NCBI GenBank assembly: GCA_035651455.1
Contig: DASRFR010000049.1
Span: 62,001 to 126,000 of the forward strand
Reading direction: 5' to 3'
Source: DASRFR01 sp035651455
Lineage (GTDB): Bacteria; Acidobacteriota; Terriglobia; Terriglobales; Acidobacteriaceae
Length of the DNA: 64,000 nt
The translations under genes and the position numbers were made by a program. This document shows positions 9,124 to 17,576 of the stretch, piece by piece; position 1 is the first letter of the stretch; the number at the start of each line of letters is the position of its first letter. The notes under the pieces were generated by a model that searched no databases, was not told the origin of the DNA, and saw nothing but the letters and a program-made list of their open reading frames with translations.

Positions 9124-11661
9124 TTGTCTCTGCGCTTTGTCGCAAGTGCATCGTTGCTCTGCGCTTTGGTCCTGGCTGCTTCAGCCGCCTTCGCCCAGCG
9201 CGATCCCGTGTTGAAGCAAATTGACCTGCCGCATTCGTACTACTACCGCGAAATGTACTTGCCCCAGTTGACGACTGGCCCCAGCGCTGCAGCCTGGACT
9301 CAGGATTCGCGCGCACTCATTTACTCGATGGCGGGGTCGCTGTGGCGGCAGGAATTGGCTTCCACCACCGCGGAACAACTCACCGCCGGGGCAGGCTACG
9401 ACTATCAGCCCGACTGCTCCTTGGATGGCCGCTGGGTCGTCTACTCCTCTTACCAGCATGATGCCGTGGAACTCTGGGCGTTGGACCTCACTAGCAGGCA
9501 GACTCGCCAGCTCACCCACGAAGGCGCGGTGAACGTTGAGCCGCGATTTTCTCCCGATGGCAAGCGAGTGGTTTTCGTCTCGACTTCGTACAACGGACAC
9601 TTCCATATTTTTGTGGGTGACTTCGCAGGTGGGGAACTGGCGAATATTCATCGGCTCACAGGCGAAAACCGCAGTTCGTTGCCACGTTACTACTACAGCC
9701 AATTCGACCACGAGATCAGCCCCGCATGGTCGCCAGACGGCTTGGACATAATTTTCGTCTCTAACCGTGGGCATATCTATGGCACCGGGGGCTTCTGGCG
9801 AATGAAAGCGGAGCCCGGAGCGCAGGCCCGGGAGATTCATTACGAGGAGACTGCGTGGAAAGCGCGCCCGGACTTCTCGCCGGACGGCCACCGCATCGTA
9901 TACGCATCGTATGTCGGTCAGCAATGGCATCAGCTTTGGGTCATGCCGTCGCAAGGCGGCGATGCGTTTCCGCTCTCCTATGGCGACTTCGACAATGTGA
10001 ATCCGCGCTGGTCGCCGGACGGCAAGCGCATCGCGTTCATCTCCAACCGCAACGGAAACACTTCTCTCTGGACCGAGGAAGTGCCCGGTGGTCTGCAAAC
10101 CCAGGTCGTACCCGAATCCAGGCGCTGGCTGAAGCCCATGGGCAAAATTTCGATCACCGTGACCGATTCCGCTGGACGCGTTGTTCCCGCGAGGCTTTTC
10201 GTCACCGGCGAAGATGGGCGCGCCTACGCCCCCGAGTCGGCCTGGATGCAGGCGGATGACAGCTTCGATCGCAGCCAACGTCCTTTCGAGGCACACTACT
10301 TCGAGTCTTCGGGGAAAGCGGATGTGATTGTCCCCGCCGGCGGCATTACCGTGAACGCCATGCGCGGCTTTGAATACCGCTTCGAGCGTCGAACCCTGAA
10401 CCTGTCTGCGGGCCAATCTGCAAATCTGACCATCCGTTTGACGGCCTTGGCCGTCCCTCACGACCCGCAGCATGCCTGGATCAGCGGCGATGTGCACGTC
10501 CACATGAACTATGGCGGCATCTACCGCAACGATCCGAAGCACTTGGTCGAGCAGGCAGCGGCGGAAAATCTGCGGATTGTCGAAGACCTGGTAGTGAACA
10601 AAGAGCAGCGCATTCCCGACATTGCTTACTTCCGCACCACTCGCGATCCGGCTTCCACCCCTGAGAACCTGTTGCTTCACGGGCAGGAATTCCACACCAG
10701 CTATTGGGGCCACCTCGGACTATTGAACCTCGGCGGCCATTTCATTCTCCCCGGCTACTCAGCGTACCCGAACACTGCTGCGGCCAGTCTGTATCCCACC
10801 AACGCGGATGTTTCCGACATGGCTCATCGGCAACAGGGAACTGTCGGATATGTTCACCCCTTCGACGTGACGCCTGATCCGGCCAAGGATGCTTCGCTGA
10901 CGGACGAGCTGCCGGTCGATGTGGCGCTGGGTAAGGTCGATTACATTGAAGTCGTAGGTTTCAGCGACCACAAATCGACCGCTGCCGTCTGGTACCGGCT
11001 GTTGAACTGCGGCTTCCGGTTGCCGACTGCCGCCGGTACCGATGCCATGGCCAACTACGCGTCCCTTCGCGGTCCGGTTGGACTGAACCGAGTCTACGTC
11101 GACCTGCCCGCCGGGAAACTGGCCATTGCGCCCTGGTTATCGTCGCTGAAACAAGGGCATACCTTCGCAAGCAACGGCCCGCTGATCGGCTTCTCCCTCG
11201 GTGGAAAGAAGTTAGGGGAAGGACTGAACCTCTCGACTGGAGCGCGCGAAGTGCCGTTCACCGCCTGGATGAGATCCATCGTTCCGATCGAGCATCTGCA
11301 GGTCGTGTGCAATGGTCAAGTCGCACGCGATCTCAAGACCAGCAATGGTGGCGTCACCGCGAATGTCCAAGGGACGTTGCCGGTATCGTCCAGCGGCTGG
11401 TGCGTGCTGCGGGCGTGGAACGAGAAACCCGAGTATCCAGTTCTCGACCTGTATCCTTATGCGACGACCAGCCCCATTTACATCACTGTGGCTGGGGCCG
11501 CTCTGCATGCTCCTGAAGACGCTACTTATTTCCTCGCGTGGATCGATCGTCTTTCACAGGCAGTCAATGAAAACAAAGACTGGAACACCGACGCGGAAAA
11601 GGCCAGCGTGCTGGATGAGCTTTCTCGCGCGCGCAAAATATATGAACAGCTGCCGAAGTGA
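9124..11661 (+). CDS. Exported TolB-propeller / CehA-McbA-type metallohydrolase fusion
   Basis: Two-domain secreted protein of 845 residues. The start is TTG at 9124, supported by GGAGG four bases upstream and a TATAAT at 9087-9092. A signal peptide ends near SAAFAQRD. The first half (about residues 40-340) is a WD40-like/TolB propeller with repeated blades of the form FSPDGKRVVFVS, WSPDGLDIIFVSN, FSPDGHRIVYAS and WSPDGKRIAFISN. After a small beta domain the second half (from about 450) has GDVHVHMNYGG, LLLHGQEFHTSYWGHLGL and AGTDAMANYAS, matching the PHP-like metal site of CehA/McbA-type hydrolases. The substrate is unknown; the propeller may bind it or a partner. The stop is followed by an intergenic hairpin shared with the convergent ada gene. 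Confidence 0.87.
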   Translation: MSLRFVASASLLCALVLAASAAFAQRDPVLKQIDLPHSYYYREMYLPQLTTGPSAAAWTQDSRALIYSMAGSLWRQELASTTAEQLTAGAGYDYQPDCSLDGRWVVYSSYQHDAVELWALDLTSRQTRQLTHEGAVNVEPRFSPDGKRVVFVSTSYNGHFHIFVGDFAGGELANIHRLTGENRSSLPRYYYSQFDHEISPAWSPDGLDIIFVSNRGHIYGTGGFWRMKAEPGAQAREIHYEETAWKARPDFSPDGHRIVYASYVGQQWHQLWVMPSQGGDAFPLSYGDFDNVNPRWSPDGKRIAFISNRNGNTSLWTEEVPGGLQTQVVPESRRWLKPMGKISITVTDSAGRVVPARLFVTGEDGRAYAPESAWMQADDSFDRSQRPFEAHYFESSGKADVIVPAGGITVNAMRGFEYRFERRTLNLSAGQSANLTIRLTALAVPHDPQHAWISGDVHVHMNYGGIYRNDPKHLVEQAAAENLRIVEDLVVNKEQRIPDIAYFRTTRDPASTPENLLLHGQEFHTSYWGHLGLLNLGGHFILPGYSAYPNTAAASLYPTNADVSDMAHRQQGTVGYVHPFDVTPDPAKDASLTDELPVDVALGKVDYIEVVGFSDHKSTAAVWYRLLNCGFRLPTAAGTDAMANYASLRGPVGLNRVYVDLPAGKLAIAPWLSSLKQGHTFASNGPLIGFSLGGKKLGEGLNLSTGAREVPFTAWMRSIVPIEHLQVVCNGQVARDLKTSNGGVTANVQGTLPVSSSGWCVLRAWNEKPEYPVLDLYPYATTSPIYITVAGAALHAPEDATYFLAWIDRLSQAVNENKDWNTDAEKASVLDELSRARKIYEQLPK

Positions 11662-11668
11662 ACCCGGA

Positions 11669-11692
11669 GAGGCACGAGTGATCCCGTGCCTC
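11669..11692. terminator. Intergenic hairpin between convergent genes
   Basis: A perfect 8-base-pair inverted repeat, GAGGCACG (11669-11676) and CGTGCCTC (11685-11692), with an 8-base loop lies between the two convergent stop codons. Neither side has a proper T-run, so intrinsic termination is likely weak; the position suggests a bidirectional transcription stop or 3'-end stabiliser. Confidence 0.45.
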
Positions 11693-11696
11693 CTCC

Positions 11697-12800
11697 TTAC
11701 GCCCGTGCTTGGTGCTTCATTTTCTCGAGGTTCAGCAGAGCTTCTTTGCGCTGCGCTCCCCACCGGTATCCGCTCGTTTCGCCGTCGCTGCGCACCACGC
11801 GATGGCACGGGATCGCCACTGCCACCGGGTTGGTGGCACAGGCGCGCGCCACGGCACGCATCGCCGTCGGCTGTCCGATCGCCTTGGCCACCTGCTGATA
11901 CGATCGCGTGGCGCCAAACGGAATCGATTGCAGGTACGACCACACGCGGCGCTGGAATGCGGTTGCCTGAATATCCAGCGGCAGCGACGTACTCAGGTTG
12001 TGTCCGCGCATCTGCTGCAGCAGAAGTTCGGTCCAGTCTTGCAGGGCTCCGTCATCGCGCTTGCGCGATGCGAAGGGAAATTCTCGTTTCAATCCTTCCA
12101 GCAGCTCGCCGTCCGAGTTCGCGAACTGGATCGCGCAGACGCCTTTGTCGGTGGCCGCGACCAGCATGCGTCCGAGAGGCGAATCGGTGCACGTGTAGCG
12201 GATAGAAGCCGCAATGGCGCCGCGGCGGTACTTGTCGGGAGTCATGCCGAGCTGCGACGCCGTCCGCTCATACAGCCGGCTGCTCGAGCTGTAGCCCGCA
12301 TCGTACATGGCGCGTGTGACGTTGTGGCCGGCTTGCAGGTTGCGCTTCAGTGAAGTCAGCCGGCATGAATCGGCATAGGCGCGGGGCGTCACCCCAAGCA
12401 CGGTTTTGAAAGTGCGCTGCAGGTGAAACGGGCTGCGCCGGAATGCCGAAGCCAGCCGCTGCAGCGTGAGCGGCTCATCCAGGTGCTGCTCGATGTACCG
12501 GCATACCGCTTTCACCATCTCGGTCTGCGGATTGCCGTTGGCCGACTTCGGCCGGCAGCGCAGGCACGCCCGGAATCCTGCTTGCTCGGCCAGCTCCGGC
12601 CGGGTAAAGAATGTCACGTTTTCCCGCCCTGGCCGCTTGGAGGGACACGACGGGCGGCAATACACTCCGGTCGACGACACGGCGAACACGAATTGTCCGT
12701 CATGGCGCGTATCCCGTGCCATGATCGCCTGCCACCGGCGTTCCTCGCTCGAATTCATTTCGCTGCCAATTTCCTGGTTGAGTATCGCACTGGTTGTCAT
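11697..12800 (-). CDS. ada: Bifunctional Ada: methyl-phosphotriester sensor, AraC activator and O6-methylguanine-DNA methyltransferase
   Basis: Repairs alkylated DNA and activates the adaptive response. All three modules are present in 367 residues. The N-terminal zinc domain has the four Cys ligands (VYCRPSC at 48 and 52; ACLRCRP at 79 and 82), one of which accepts the phosphotriester methyl group. An AraC-type double helix-turn-helix follows (YIEQHLDEPLTLQRLASAFR ... DAGYSSSSRLYERTASQLGM). The C-terminal methyltransferase carries the AIPCHRVV active site, Cys about 332. The start is uncertain: the first ATG (12800) or MNSSEERRW fourteen codons later. No alkB, alkA or aidB is adjacent. Confidence 0.95.
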   Translation of the reverse strand: MTTSAILNQEIGSEMNSSEERRWQAIMARDTRHDGQFVFAVSSTGVYCRPSCPSKRPGRENVTFFTRPELAEQAGFRACLRCRPKSANGNPQTEMVKAVCRYIEQHLDEPLTLQRLASAFRRSPFHLQRTFKTVLGVTPRAYADSCRLTSLKRNLQAGHNVTRAMYDAGYSSSSRLYERTASQLGMTPDKYRRGAIAASIRYTCTDSPLGRMLVAATDKGVCAIQFANSDGELLEGLKREFPFASRKRDDGALQDWTELLLQQMRGHNLSTSLPLDIQATAFQRRVWSYLQSIPFGATRSYQQVAKAIGQPTAMRAVARACATNPVAVAIPCHRVVRSDGETSGYRWGAQRKEALLNLEKMKHQARA

Positions 12801-12888
12801 AATGATGAAAGCTTAAGCGCGGGCGATTCAGCGGACTATCCGCATCTTGCGGTCAAACCGATTGTTAATATCCTGCGGGGAGGCCTCT

Positions 12889-13659
12889 TTGCGACCCTTG
12901 CCAATCCTGGAGGCTGTTTGCGGTTCAGGAATTTGTGCAGCCGCTCGTATAGTGATTCTGGTTGGTTGTTTGACCCTTGCCATTCCGATGACAGCGCAGA
13001 CGGTTCCCTCGACGCCAGGTAACGAAATTCGTGTTTTGCCTATCGACCACGAACTCCGGCTCGATGCTCAGCATCCCGCTGCGGACTGGGATGCGGCCGC
13101 TTCCGCCACCTTCTCCTCCGATTGGCAGGGCAGCAACTCCGATCCAGCGCGCCAGACGGCGGTGCGCGCCTTGTGGTCGGCAACTACTCTTTACCTGCGC
13201 TTTGTGTGCCGTTACCGCGAGCTCTTTACCTTCCCCAATGCCGATCCCCATGGACGCCGCGACCATCTCTGGGACCGCGATGTCGCCGAGGTATTTCTCC
13301 AGCCCGACCCTGCGCGTCCCAGGTACTACAAGGAATTTGAGATTGCCCCCAATGGTTACTGGATCGACCTGGATATCTCTCCCGGTCCTTTGCAGGACCT
13401 GAAAAGCGGCATGCAAAGCTCCGTCTGGCTCGATCACGCAGCGCATACATGGTCAGCGGAACTGGCGATTCCGTTCCGCGCGATGATTGGCCACTTTGAT
13501 CCCGCCGCCGTCTGGCGGGCGAATTTCTATCGCATCGAAGGCAGCCGCGAACCCCGCTTCTATTCGGCGTGGCAACCCACTCACACTCCGCAGCCGAATT
13601 TTCATGTCCCCTCAGCCTTCGGCTACATGCGCTTTCTCCGCACTTTCGATCATAAGTAA
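12889..13659 (+). CDS. Exported carbohydrate-binding (CBM9-like) domain protein
   Basis: A 256-residue exported protein. I place the start at TTG 12889 because GGGGAGG lies five bases upstream; an in-frame TTG at 12847 has no ribosome site. A hydrophobic segment (IVILVGCLTLAIPMTAQ) acts as signal peptide. The mature part has the features of the family-9 carbohydrate-binding-like fold: DWDAAASATFSSDW, TTLYLRFVCRYRELF, LWDRDVAEVFLQPD, YYKEFEIAPNGYWID, WSAELAIPFRAM and WRANFYRIEG. Such stand-alone domains are frequent in acidobacteria. The ligand is unknown and no catalytic domain is attached. Confidence 0.78.
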   Translation: MRPLPILEAVCGSGICAAARIVILVGCLTLAIPMTAQTVPSTPGNEIRVLPIDHELRLDAQHPAADWDAAASATFSSDWQGSNSDPARQTAVRALWSATTLYLRFVCRYRELFTFPNADPHGRRDHLWDRDVAEVFLQPDPARPRYYKEFEIAPNGYWIDLDISPGPLQDLKSGMQSSVWLDHAAHTWSAELAIPFRAMIGHFDPAAVWRANFYRIEGSREPRFYSAWQPTHTPQPNFHVPSAFGYMRFLRTFDHK

Positions 13660-13762
13660 GCCCGTCAGTTGGCCTCAGCCGCACGCGCGCTCCTTGCAGC
13701 CCCTGCTATCGTCAGCGTACATTGTGTGCCACAGATCAATTACAAGGTTGGAGGCGTTCTTG

Positions 13763-14275
13763 ATGAACCTGCTTTCGCGGAATACTGTTCCCGTTCTCCT
13801 GCTGTTGGCATGCGCTTTCTCCGCTTCGGCGCAATCGGCCAAACCCGGATTACTCACCAGCGATGAAGTCAAAAAAGTTGCGCCTAAGGACTACTACTAC
13901 CGCGGACAAAGCGCGACCACGCAACTCCGCAACACCGCGGGAATTCGCGTCACCAGCGACGGCAAAATGGTGGTCGCCGGCATGGTTGACACCAGCGGTT
14001 ACTCCTCTGACATCGCGCAGAAATACATGGGCTTCCTCATCACCGAAGTGAAGCTCGATGTGGGCGGCTCGAGCCTCGCGCCCGGACAATACGGATTCGG
14101 ATTCACAAAGGATGGGAAGTTTGTGGTAACGGATGTAGGCGCGAATGAAGTGTGCTCCGTGTCCGCCAGCACCGACGAGAACCTGAAGCGCCCCGTGCCT
14201 TTGAAGATCACTGAAGACGGCGGCGCCTACCGCTTGTATGCGGGAAAGAAGTGGGTTAGCTTGAAGACCGAGTAA
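13763..14275 (+). CDS. Hypothetical exported protein
   Basis: A 170-residue secreted protein that I do not recognise. The ATG at 13763 has GGAGG eight bases upstream and opens a clear signal peptide (MNLLSRNTVPVLLLLACAFS, then ASAQ). The mature part contains beta-rich segments (GIRVTSDGKMVVAGMVDTSG, PGQYGFGFTKDGKFVVTDVG) ending in a Lys/Trp-rich tail (YAGKKWVSLKTE). Part of it resembles domains that describe substrate or metabolite binding in acidobacterial exported proteins, but I cannot name a family. The frame extends further upstream, over the end of the preceding gene, but that part is not likely to be translated. Confidence 0.7.
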   Translation: MNLLSRNTVPVLLLLACAFSASAQSAKPGLLTSDEVKKVAPKDYYYRGQSATTQLRNTAGIRVTSDGKMVVAGMVDTSGYSSDIAQKYMGFLITEVKLDVGGSSLAPGQYGFGFTKDGKFVVTDVGANEVCSVSASTDENLKRPVPLKITEDGGAYRLYAGKKWVSLKTE

Positions 14276-14282
14276 GCGCCGG

Positions 14283-15734
14283 CTATCGCGGGCTGGACTT
14301 CATCAGCTTGATCAATTCGTCTTTGCGTGCGCGATAGAGCGTCTGCGCCGGATCGAGGTGGGATGCGATCTCGAGTTCGCTCAATGCCTCCGGGTACCGG
14401 TCCATCACCATCAGGCAGGCCGCGAGCGAGTAGTGGTTGTCTCCCGAAGACTTCAGCCGCACTGCTTGGCGGAATTCCTTTTCCGCTTCCGCGTACCGTT
14501 GTAACTGGAACAACGCTGTTCCCAGGTAGCGGTGCGCCATGTCGGAGTCGGGGTTCAGCGAAACCGCCGTTTGCAGCTCGCGGACTGCTTCCTCCTGACG
14601 TCCTACCAGCAGCAATGCCTGGCCGAGCGCTCGGTGATCTGTCGCGCTGGTTGGACTGTTCTTCACCGCCAGGCGCAGTTCTGAAATGGCGGCATCGTAT
14701 TCATGCTTCGCCATCAGCGCCTTGGCCAAACACGAGTGCCCGCCTGTCCAGTCCTGGTTCATCTGGTACAGTTCGCGTAACTCGGCAATGGCGGCGTCGT
14801 AGTCGCCTTTGTCGCACAGCGTAGTTCCCAGATTGCTGCGGATCGACGGCTCCTCTGGACTAAGCCGCTTGGCCTGCTGGTATTCCGCAATCGCGTCATC
14901 CAGTTTTCCCTGATCGTGCAGCACGACGCCAAGATTGCTGTGAGTCTCCCAGGAGTTGGGGTCCAGTTGTAAAGCGTGACGGTAGGCGATGGCCGCGCCC
15001 CGCAGGTCCCCCTGATCGCGAAGCGTGATACCCATGTCGTAATAAGTATCCGGATTATTCGCGTCCCGCAGCAGTGACTCAATGAAGACGTGAATCGCGG
15101 CATCGTAGTGCCCGCCGGCATATAACCCCAGGCCAAGGTAGCGATAGCCTTCCGCGTTCTTTGGGTCGATGCTGAGAGCGGTGCGAGCCTCGGCTATGGC
15201 ATTGTCATCATCATCGAGGTGGTAAAAGAGGTAAGAGAGTTGGTTGTGCGTCTCGGGCAGGCCAGGCATCAGGCGGGCCGATTCCGTGAATTCGTCGAAT
15301 GCGTCATCCCATTCTTCCTGCTGACGGAGTGCCCAGCCGAGCGCAAAATGCAGGGCTGCGTCCCCAGGATCCGCTCGCAGTAACAGTCGCAACTGCGATT
15401 CTTCCCTGGCGTACTCCTTTTGTTGTGCGAGTGCGGCGGCGTATACAAGTTCAGGTGAGCAGGACGGATGCGAAAGCGGCTGTTTTTTCGGCTTTCCCAG
15501 TGCTTCGAGCAGCGGGCCCGCGGCTCCCGCGGATTTCAGGGCTCGGGCGCAGTCCTGGTCGACGCTGGCATCGAGCCGCGATTCGCGCACTATGCGCGCT
15601 AGTCGCTCGCCGGAGACTCCCCCGGCCATCCATGCCATCAATTGTGTGCAACTGACGCTTTGGGTTTCGGCCCGGCTATACAGGGGCCATGTGGTGGAGA
15701 CCAGCAAGAGGGCGAAAACCAGGGGCTTCGACAT
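14283..15734 (-). CDS. Exported tetratricopeptide-repeat protein
   Basis: A 483-residue protein with an N-terminal signal peptide (ATG 15734; GGGAG eight bases upstream; a TTG one codon before is less likely) and a Cys-containing globular part up to about residue 100. About ten tandem TPR units follow, each with the W/L-G-Y-A-P type pattern, for example AALHFALGWALRQQEEWDDA, AEGYRYLGLGLYAGGHYDAA, WETHSNLGVVLHDQGKLDDA and MAHRYLGTALFQLQRYAEAE. TPR arrays are protein-protein scaffolds; a partner cannot be named. A hairpin at 15749-15773 lies in the leader beside the ribosome site. Confidence 0.85.
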   Translation of the reverse strand: MSKPLVFALLLVSTTWPLYSRAETQSVSCTQLMAWMAGGVSGERLARIVRESRLDASVDQDCARALKSAGAAGPLLEALGKPKKQPLSHPSCSPELVYAAALAQQKEYAREESQLRLLLRADPGDAALHFALGWALRQQEEWDDAFDEFTESARLMPGLPETHNQLSYLFYHLDDDDNAIAEARTALSIDPKNAEGYRYLGLGLYAGGHYDAAIHVFIESLLRDANNPDTYYDMGITLRDQGDLRGAAIAYRHALQLDPNSWETHSNLGVVLHDQGKLDDAIAEYQQAKRLSPEEPSIRSNLGTTLCDKGDYDAAIAELRELYQMNQDWTGGHSCLAKALMAKHEYDAAISELRLAVKNSPTSATDHRALGQALLLVGRQEEAVRELQTAVSLNPDSDMAHRYLGTALFQLQRYAEAEKEFRQAVRLKSSGDNHYSLAACLMVMDRYPEALSELEIASHLDPAQTLYRARKDELIKLMKSSPR

Positions 15735-16061
15735 CAACAGAACTCCCTCTCATCCCGGGGGAGACCGGGTGAGGTGCTGGTTTAGAACATAACTTTGGCT
15801 GGTAATCGGCACTAGGTCACGGAAGTAATAGCCTTGGACATCTGGTCCCTCGCCGCAAAAGCCTGGAACCAGCAAGGCTTAGCGCCGGAAGGTGGGTGGA
15901 CTTCCGCAGACCGTTCCGCCAAATGCTCGCGGCGATCGCCTCCGACACCCCGCCATAGGACTCTAACCTGCTGAAAACGCTGCCGAATTACCAATTCGCA
16001 CGCGTGAGACGGGAAAAGGTAATATTATTGCTTATTGTCTTTTATTCTCCCGGAGGTTTCC
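15735..16061. other. Non-coding divergent region with three hairpins
   Basis: No convincing gene in 327 bases between the divergent TPR and tatA genes. Three inverted repeats are visible: CTCA-t-CCCGG with CCGGGTGAG (15749-15773, in the TPR leader); AAGCCT with AGGCTT (15859-15864/15875-15880); and CGGAAG with CTTCCG (15886-15891/15901-15906). The last two are only five bases apart and could form a small structured RNA or part of a leader. An AT-rich stretch (TAATATTATT near 16020) is a probable -10 region for tatA. Confidence 0.4.
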
Positions 16062-16262
16062 ATGTTTGAAGGTCTTTTCCAGCCGATGCATCTGCTGGTC
16101 ATCTTTTTCATCGCTCTTCTGGTGTTCGGTCCTAAGAAATTGCCGGAACTTGGCAAAGGTCTTGGCGACGGCATTCGCGCACTGAAAGAGGGCCTGAAAG
16201 ATCACCCGGCCGAGCCCACCCAGGCGCAGAACACGGCCCAGAGCACCGACGTTAAGAGTTAG
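16062..16262 (+). CDS. tatA: Sec-independent protein translocase subunit TatA/TatE
   Basis: Small inner-membrane protein of 66 residues that forms the pore-like complex of the Tat pathway for folded proteins. One N-terminal membrane helix (MHLLVIFFIALLVF) is followed by the diagnostic FGPKKLPELGKGLGDGIRAL hinge and amphipathic helix, and a polar tail. The ATG at 16062 has CGGAGG with good spacing; an in-frame upstream TTG is not needed. No tatB or tatC is adjacent, as is common where tatA stands alone. Confidence 0.93.
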   Translation: MFEGLFQPMHLLVIFFIALLVFGPKKLPELGKGLGDGIRALKEGLKDHPAEPTQAQNTAQSTDVKS

Positions 16263-16421
16263 TTCGCCCAACGCTTTCAGCTCTTGCCGGATGCACCCCG
16301 TCATCGATCTTCCGCTTACACCAGAGAGGGTTTTGGCGCTACTGACTCGTTCTCGCGATCCCGTTGACGGCAGAGCCGTGGTATCGCGGCGCTAAGCGTA
16401 CGAACGCGCCTTCGCAAGGTT

Positions 16422-16427
16422 TATAAT
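16422..16427 (+). promoter_or_regulatory. -10 element of greA, ten bases before the start codon
   Basis: A perfect TATAAT ends ten bases before the greA ATG (16438), leaving essentially no 5' leader, and no Shine-Dalgarno sequence is present. This predicts a leaderless or nearly leaderless mRNA. Confidence 0.5.
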
Positions 16428-16437
16428 TCGTCGAAGC

Positions 16438-16914
16438 ATGCCTGAGCAGATCAAGAAAAAGTTACAAGAAGAAATCGCCGCTCTGGAACACGAGCTGAGC
16501 CATGAACTTCCCAAGGAGCTGAAGAAGGCGGTAGCTCTGGGCGATCTCAGCGAAAACGCTGAGTACCACATGGCCAAGCAGCGGCAGGAGTTCGTCAAGG
16601 CTCGCCTGCGCCAGCTGGGAAGGCGGCTGGCTGACCTCTCCCTGGTTAACATGAACAACATTCCGAAGGACAAGGTCGGCTTGGGATCGGTTGTGAAAGT
16701 CTACGACAGCACCAAGGATGAGGAGATCGAGTACAAGCTGGTAACTAGCGAAGAATCGGATGTCGCAGCCGGAAAGGTTTCCACCACCTCTCCCATCGGA
16801 CGTTCCCTTCTGAATAAGAAAGTTGGCGACACCGTCACCGTTGTGACTCCTACCGGCAACAGGGAACTGGAGGTTCTCAGCCTGCTTACGATCCACGACG
16901 GGGCGGAGGTCTAA
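16438..16914 (+). CDS. greA: Transcription elongation factor GreA
   Basis: Rescues backtracked RNA polymerase by stimulating transcript cleavage through the secondary channel. The 158-residue protein has the N-terminal coiled coil with the acidic tip motif GDLSENAEYH (about residues 35-44), which carries the Asp and Glu that hold the catalytic magnesium, and the C-terminal FKBP-like domain (VGLGSVVKVYD, STTSPIGRSLLNKKVGDTV). Four bases after its stop the phosphatidyltransferase gene begins, so the two are probably one operon. Confidence 0.95.
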   Translation: MPEQIKKKLQEEIAALEHELSHELPKELKKAVALGDLSENAEYHMAKQRQEFVKARLRQLGRRLADLSLVNMNNIPKDKVGLGSVVKVYDSTKDEEIEYKLVTSEESDVAAGKVSTTSPIGRSLLNKKVGDTVTVVTPTGNRELEVLSLLTIHDGAEV

Positions 16915-16917
16915 TCC

Positions 16918-17553
16918 ATGACCTGGACCAGCGCCTTTGGCCGTGGTTGCGGTCGATTGCTGCGAGTCGTTGTGAACCGCATGGCGCTCGCCCGCATCTC
17001 GCCCAACGTGCTGACCTTCATGGGCTTGCTCATTAACGTGGTCGCGGCCTTCCTGTTCGGTTATGCCACTGGGGAGACCCAACGGCGCATGTTCTTTTAC
17101 GCGGGGCTGGTCATCTTCGGAGCGGGTTTTTTCGATCTGGTGGACGGCCGGGTGGCCCGGGCCAGCAACAAGGTCACGAGGTTCGGCGCTTTCTTCGATT
17201 CGGTGCTCGACCGCTACAGCGATGCCGCCTTGTTTTTCGGCTTGCTCGTCTTTTATGCTCGCGGCAACCGTTTTTTTTACGTTGTCCTTACGGCGCTGGT
17301 CATGATCAGCGCCATCATGGTGAGCTACACTCGCGCGCGGGCTGAGTCCCTGATCGGAACCTGCAAGGTAGGATTCATGGAGCGGCCTGAGCGCCTTGTC
17401 CTGGTCATTATTGGGGCCCTCGCCAACCGTATGGCGCCGGTGCTGTGGGTGATTGCTGTCCTGTCCACGATTACCGTAATTCACCGCATGTACTACACCT
17501 GGCAGCAAACCGAATTGGTAGGAGCCAGTCCAGGTACCGGACGCGCAGCCTGA
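16918..17553 (+). CDS. CDP-alcohol phosphatidyltransferase family membrane protein
   Basis: Integral membrane enzyme of 211 residues that transfers a phosphatidyl group from CDP-diacylglycerol (or a related donor) to an alcohol in phospholipid synthesis. The signature D-G-x2-A-R-x8-G-x3-D-x3-D is complete in VDGRVARASNKVTRFGAF followed by FDSVLDRYSD. Several membrane helices are visible (VLTFMGLLINVVAAFLFGY, FFYAGLVIFGAGFF, LFFGLLVFYA, VVLTALVMISAIMV). The acceptor (inositol phosphate, glycerol phosphate or other) cannot be told. It is coupled to greA with a 3-base gap. Confidence 0.88.
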   Translation: MTWTSAFGRGCGRLLRVVVNRMALARISPNVLTFMGLLINVVAAFLFGYATGETQRRMFFYAGLVIFGAGFFDLVDGRVARASNKVTRFGAFFDSVLDRYSDAALFFGLLVFYARGNRFFYVVLTALVMISAIMVSYTRARAESLIGTCKVGFMERPERLVLVIIGALANRMAPVLWVIAVLSTITVIHRMYYTWQQTELVGASPGTGRAA

Positions 17554-17576
17554 GACCGGGCAACCCGCGCACACCT

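Noticed and set aside
9181..10713. A 510-codon minus-strand open frame opposite the TolB/CehA gene
   Set aside because: High GC at third positions of the sense gene leaves antisense frames open; no domain, ribosome site or signal is seen.
13487..13762. Upstream extension of the exported protein at 13763
   Set aside because: It overlaps the previous gene in another frame, and the ribosome site and signal peptide support 13763.
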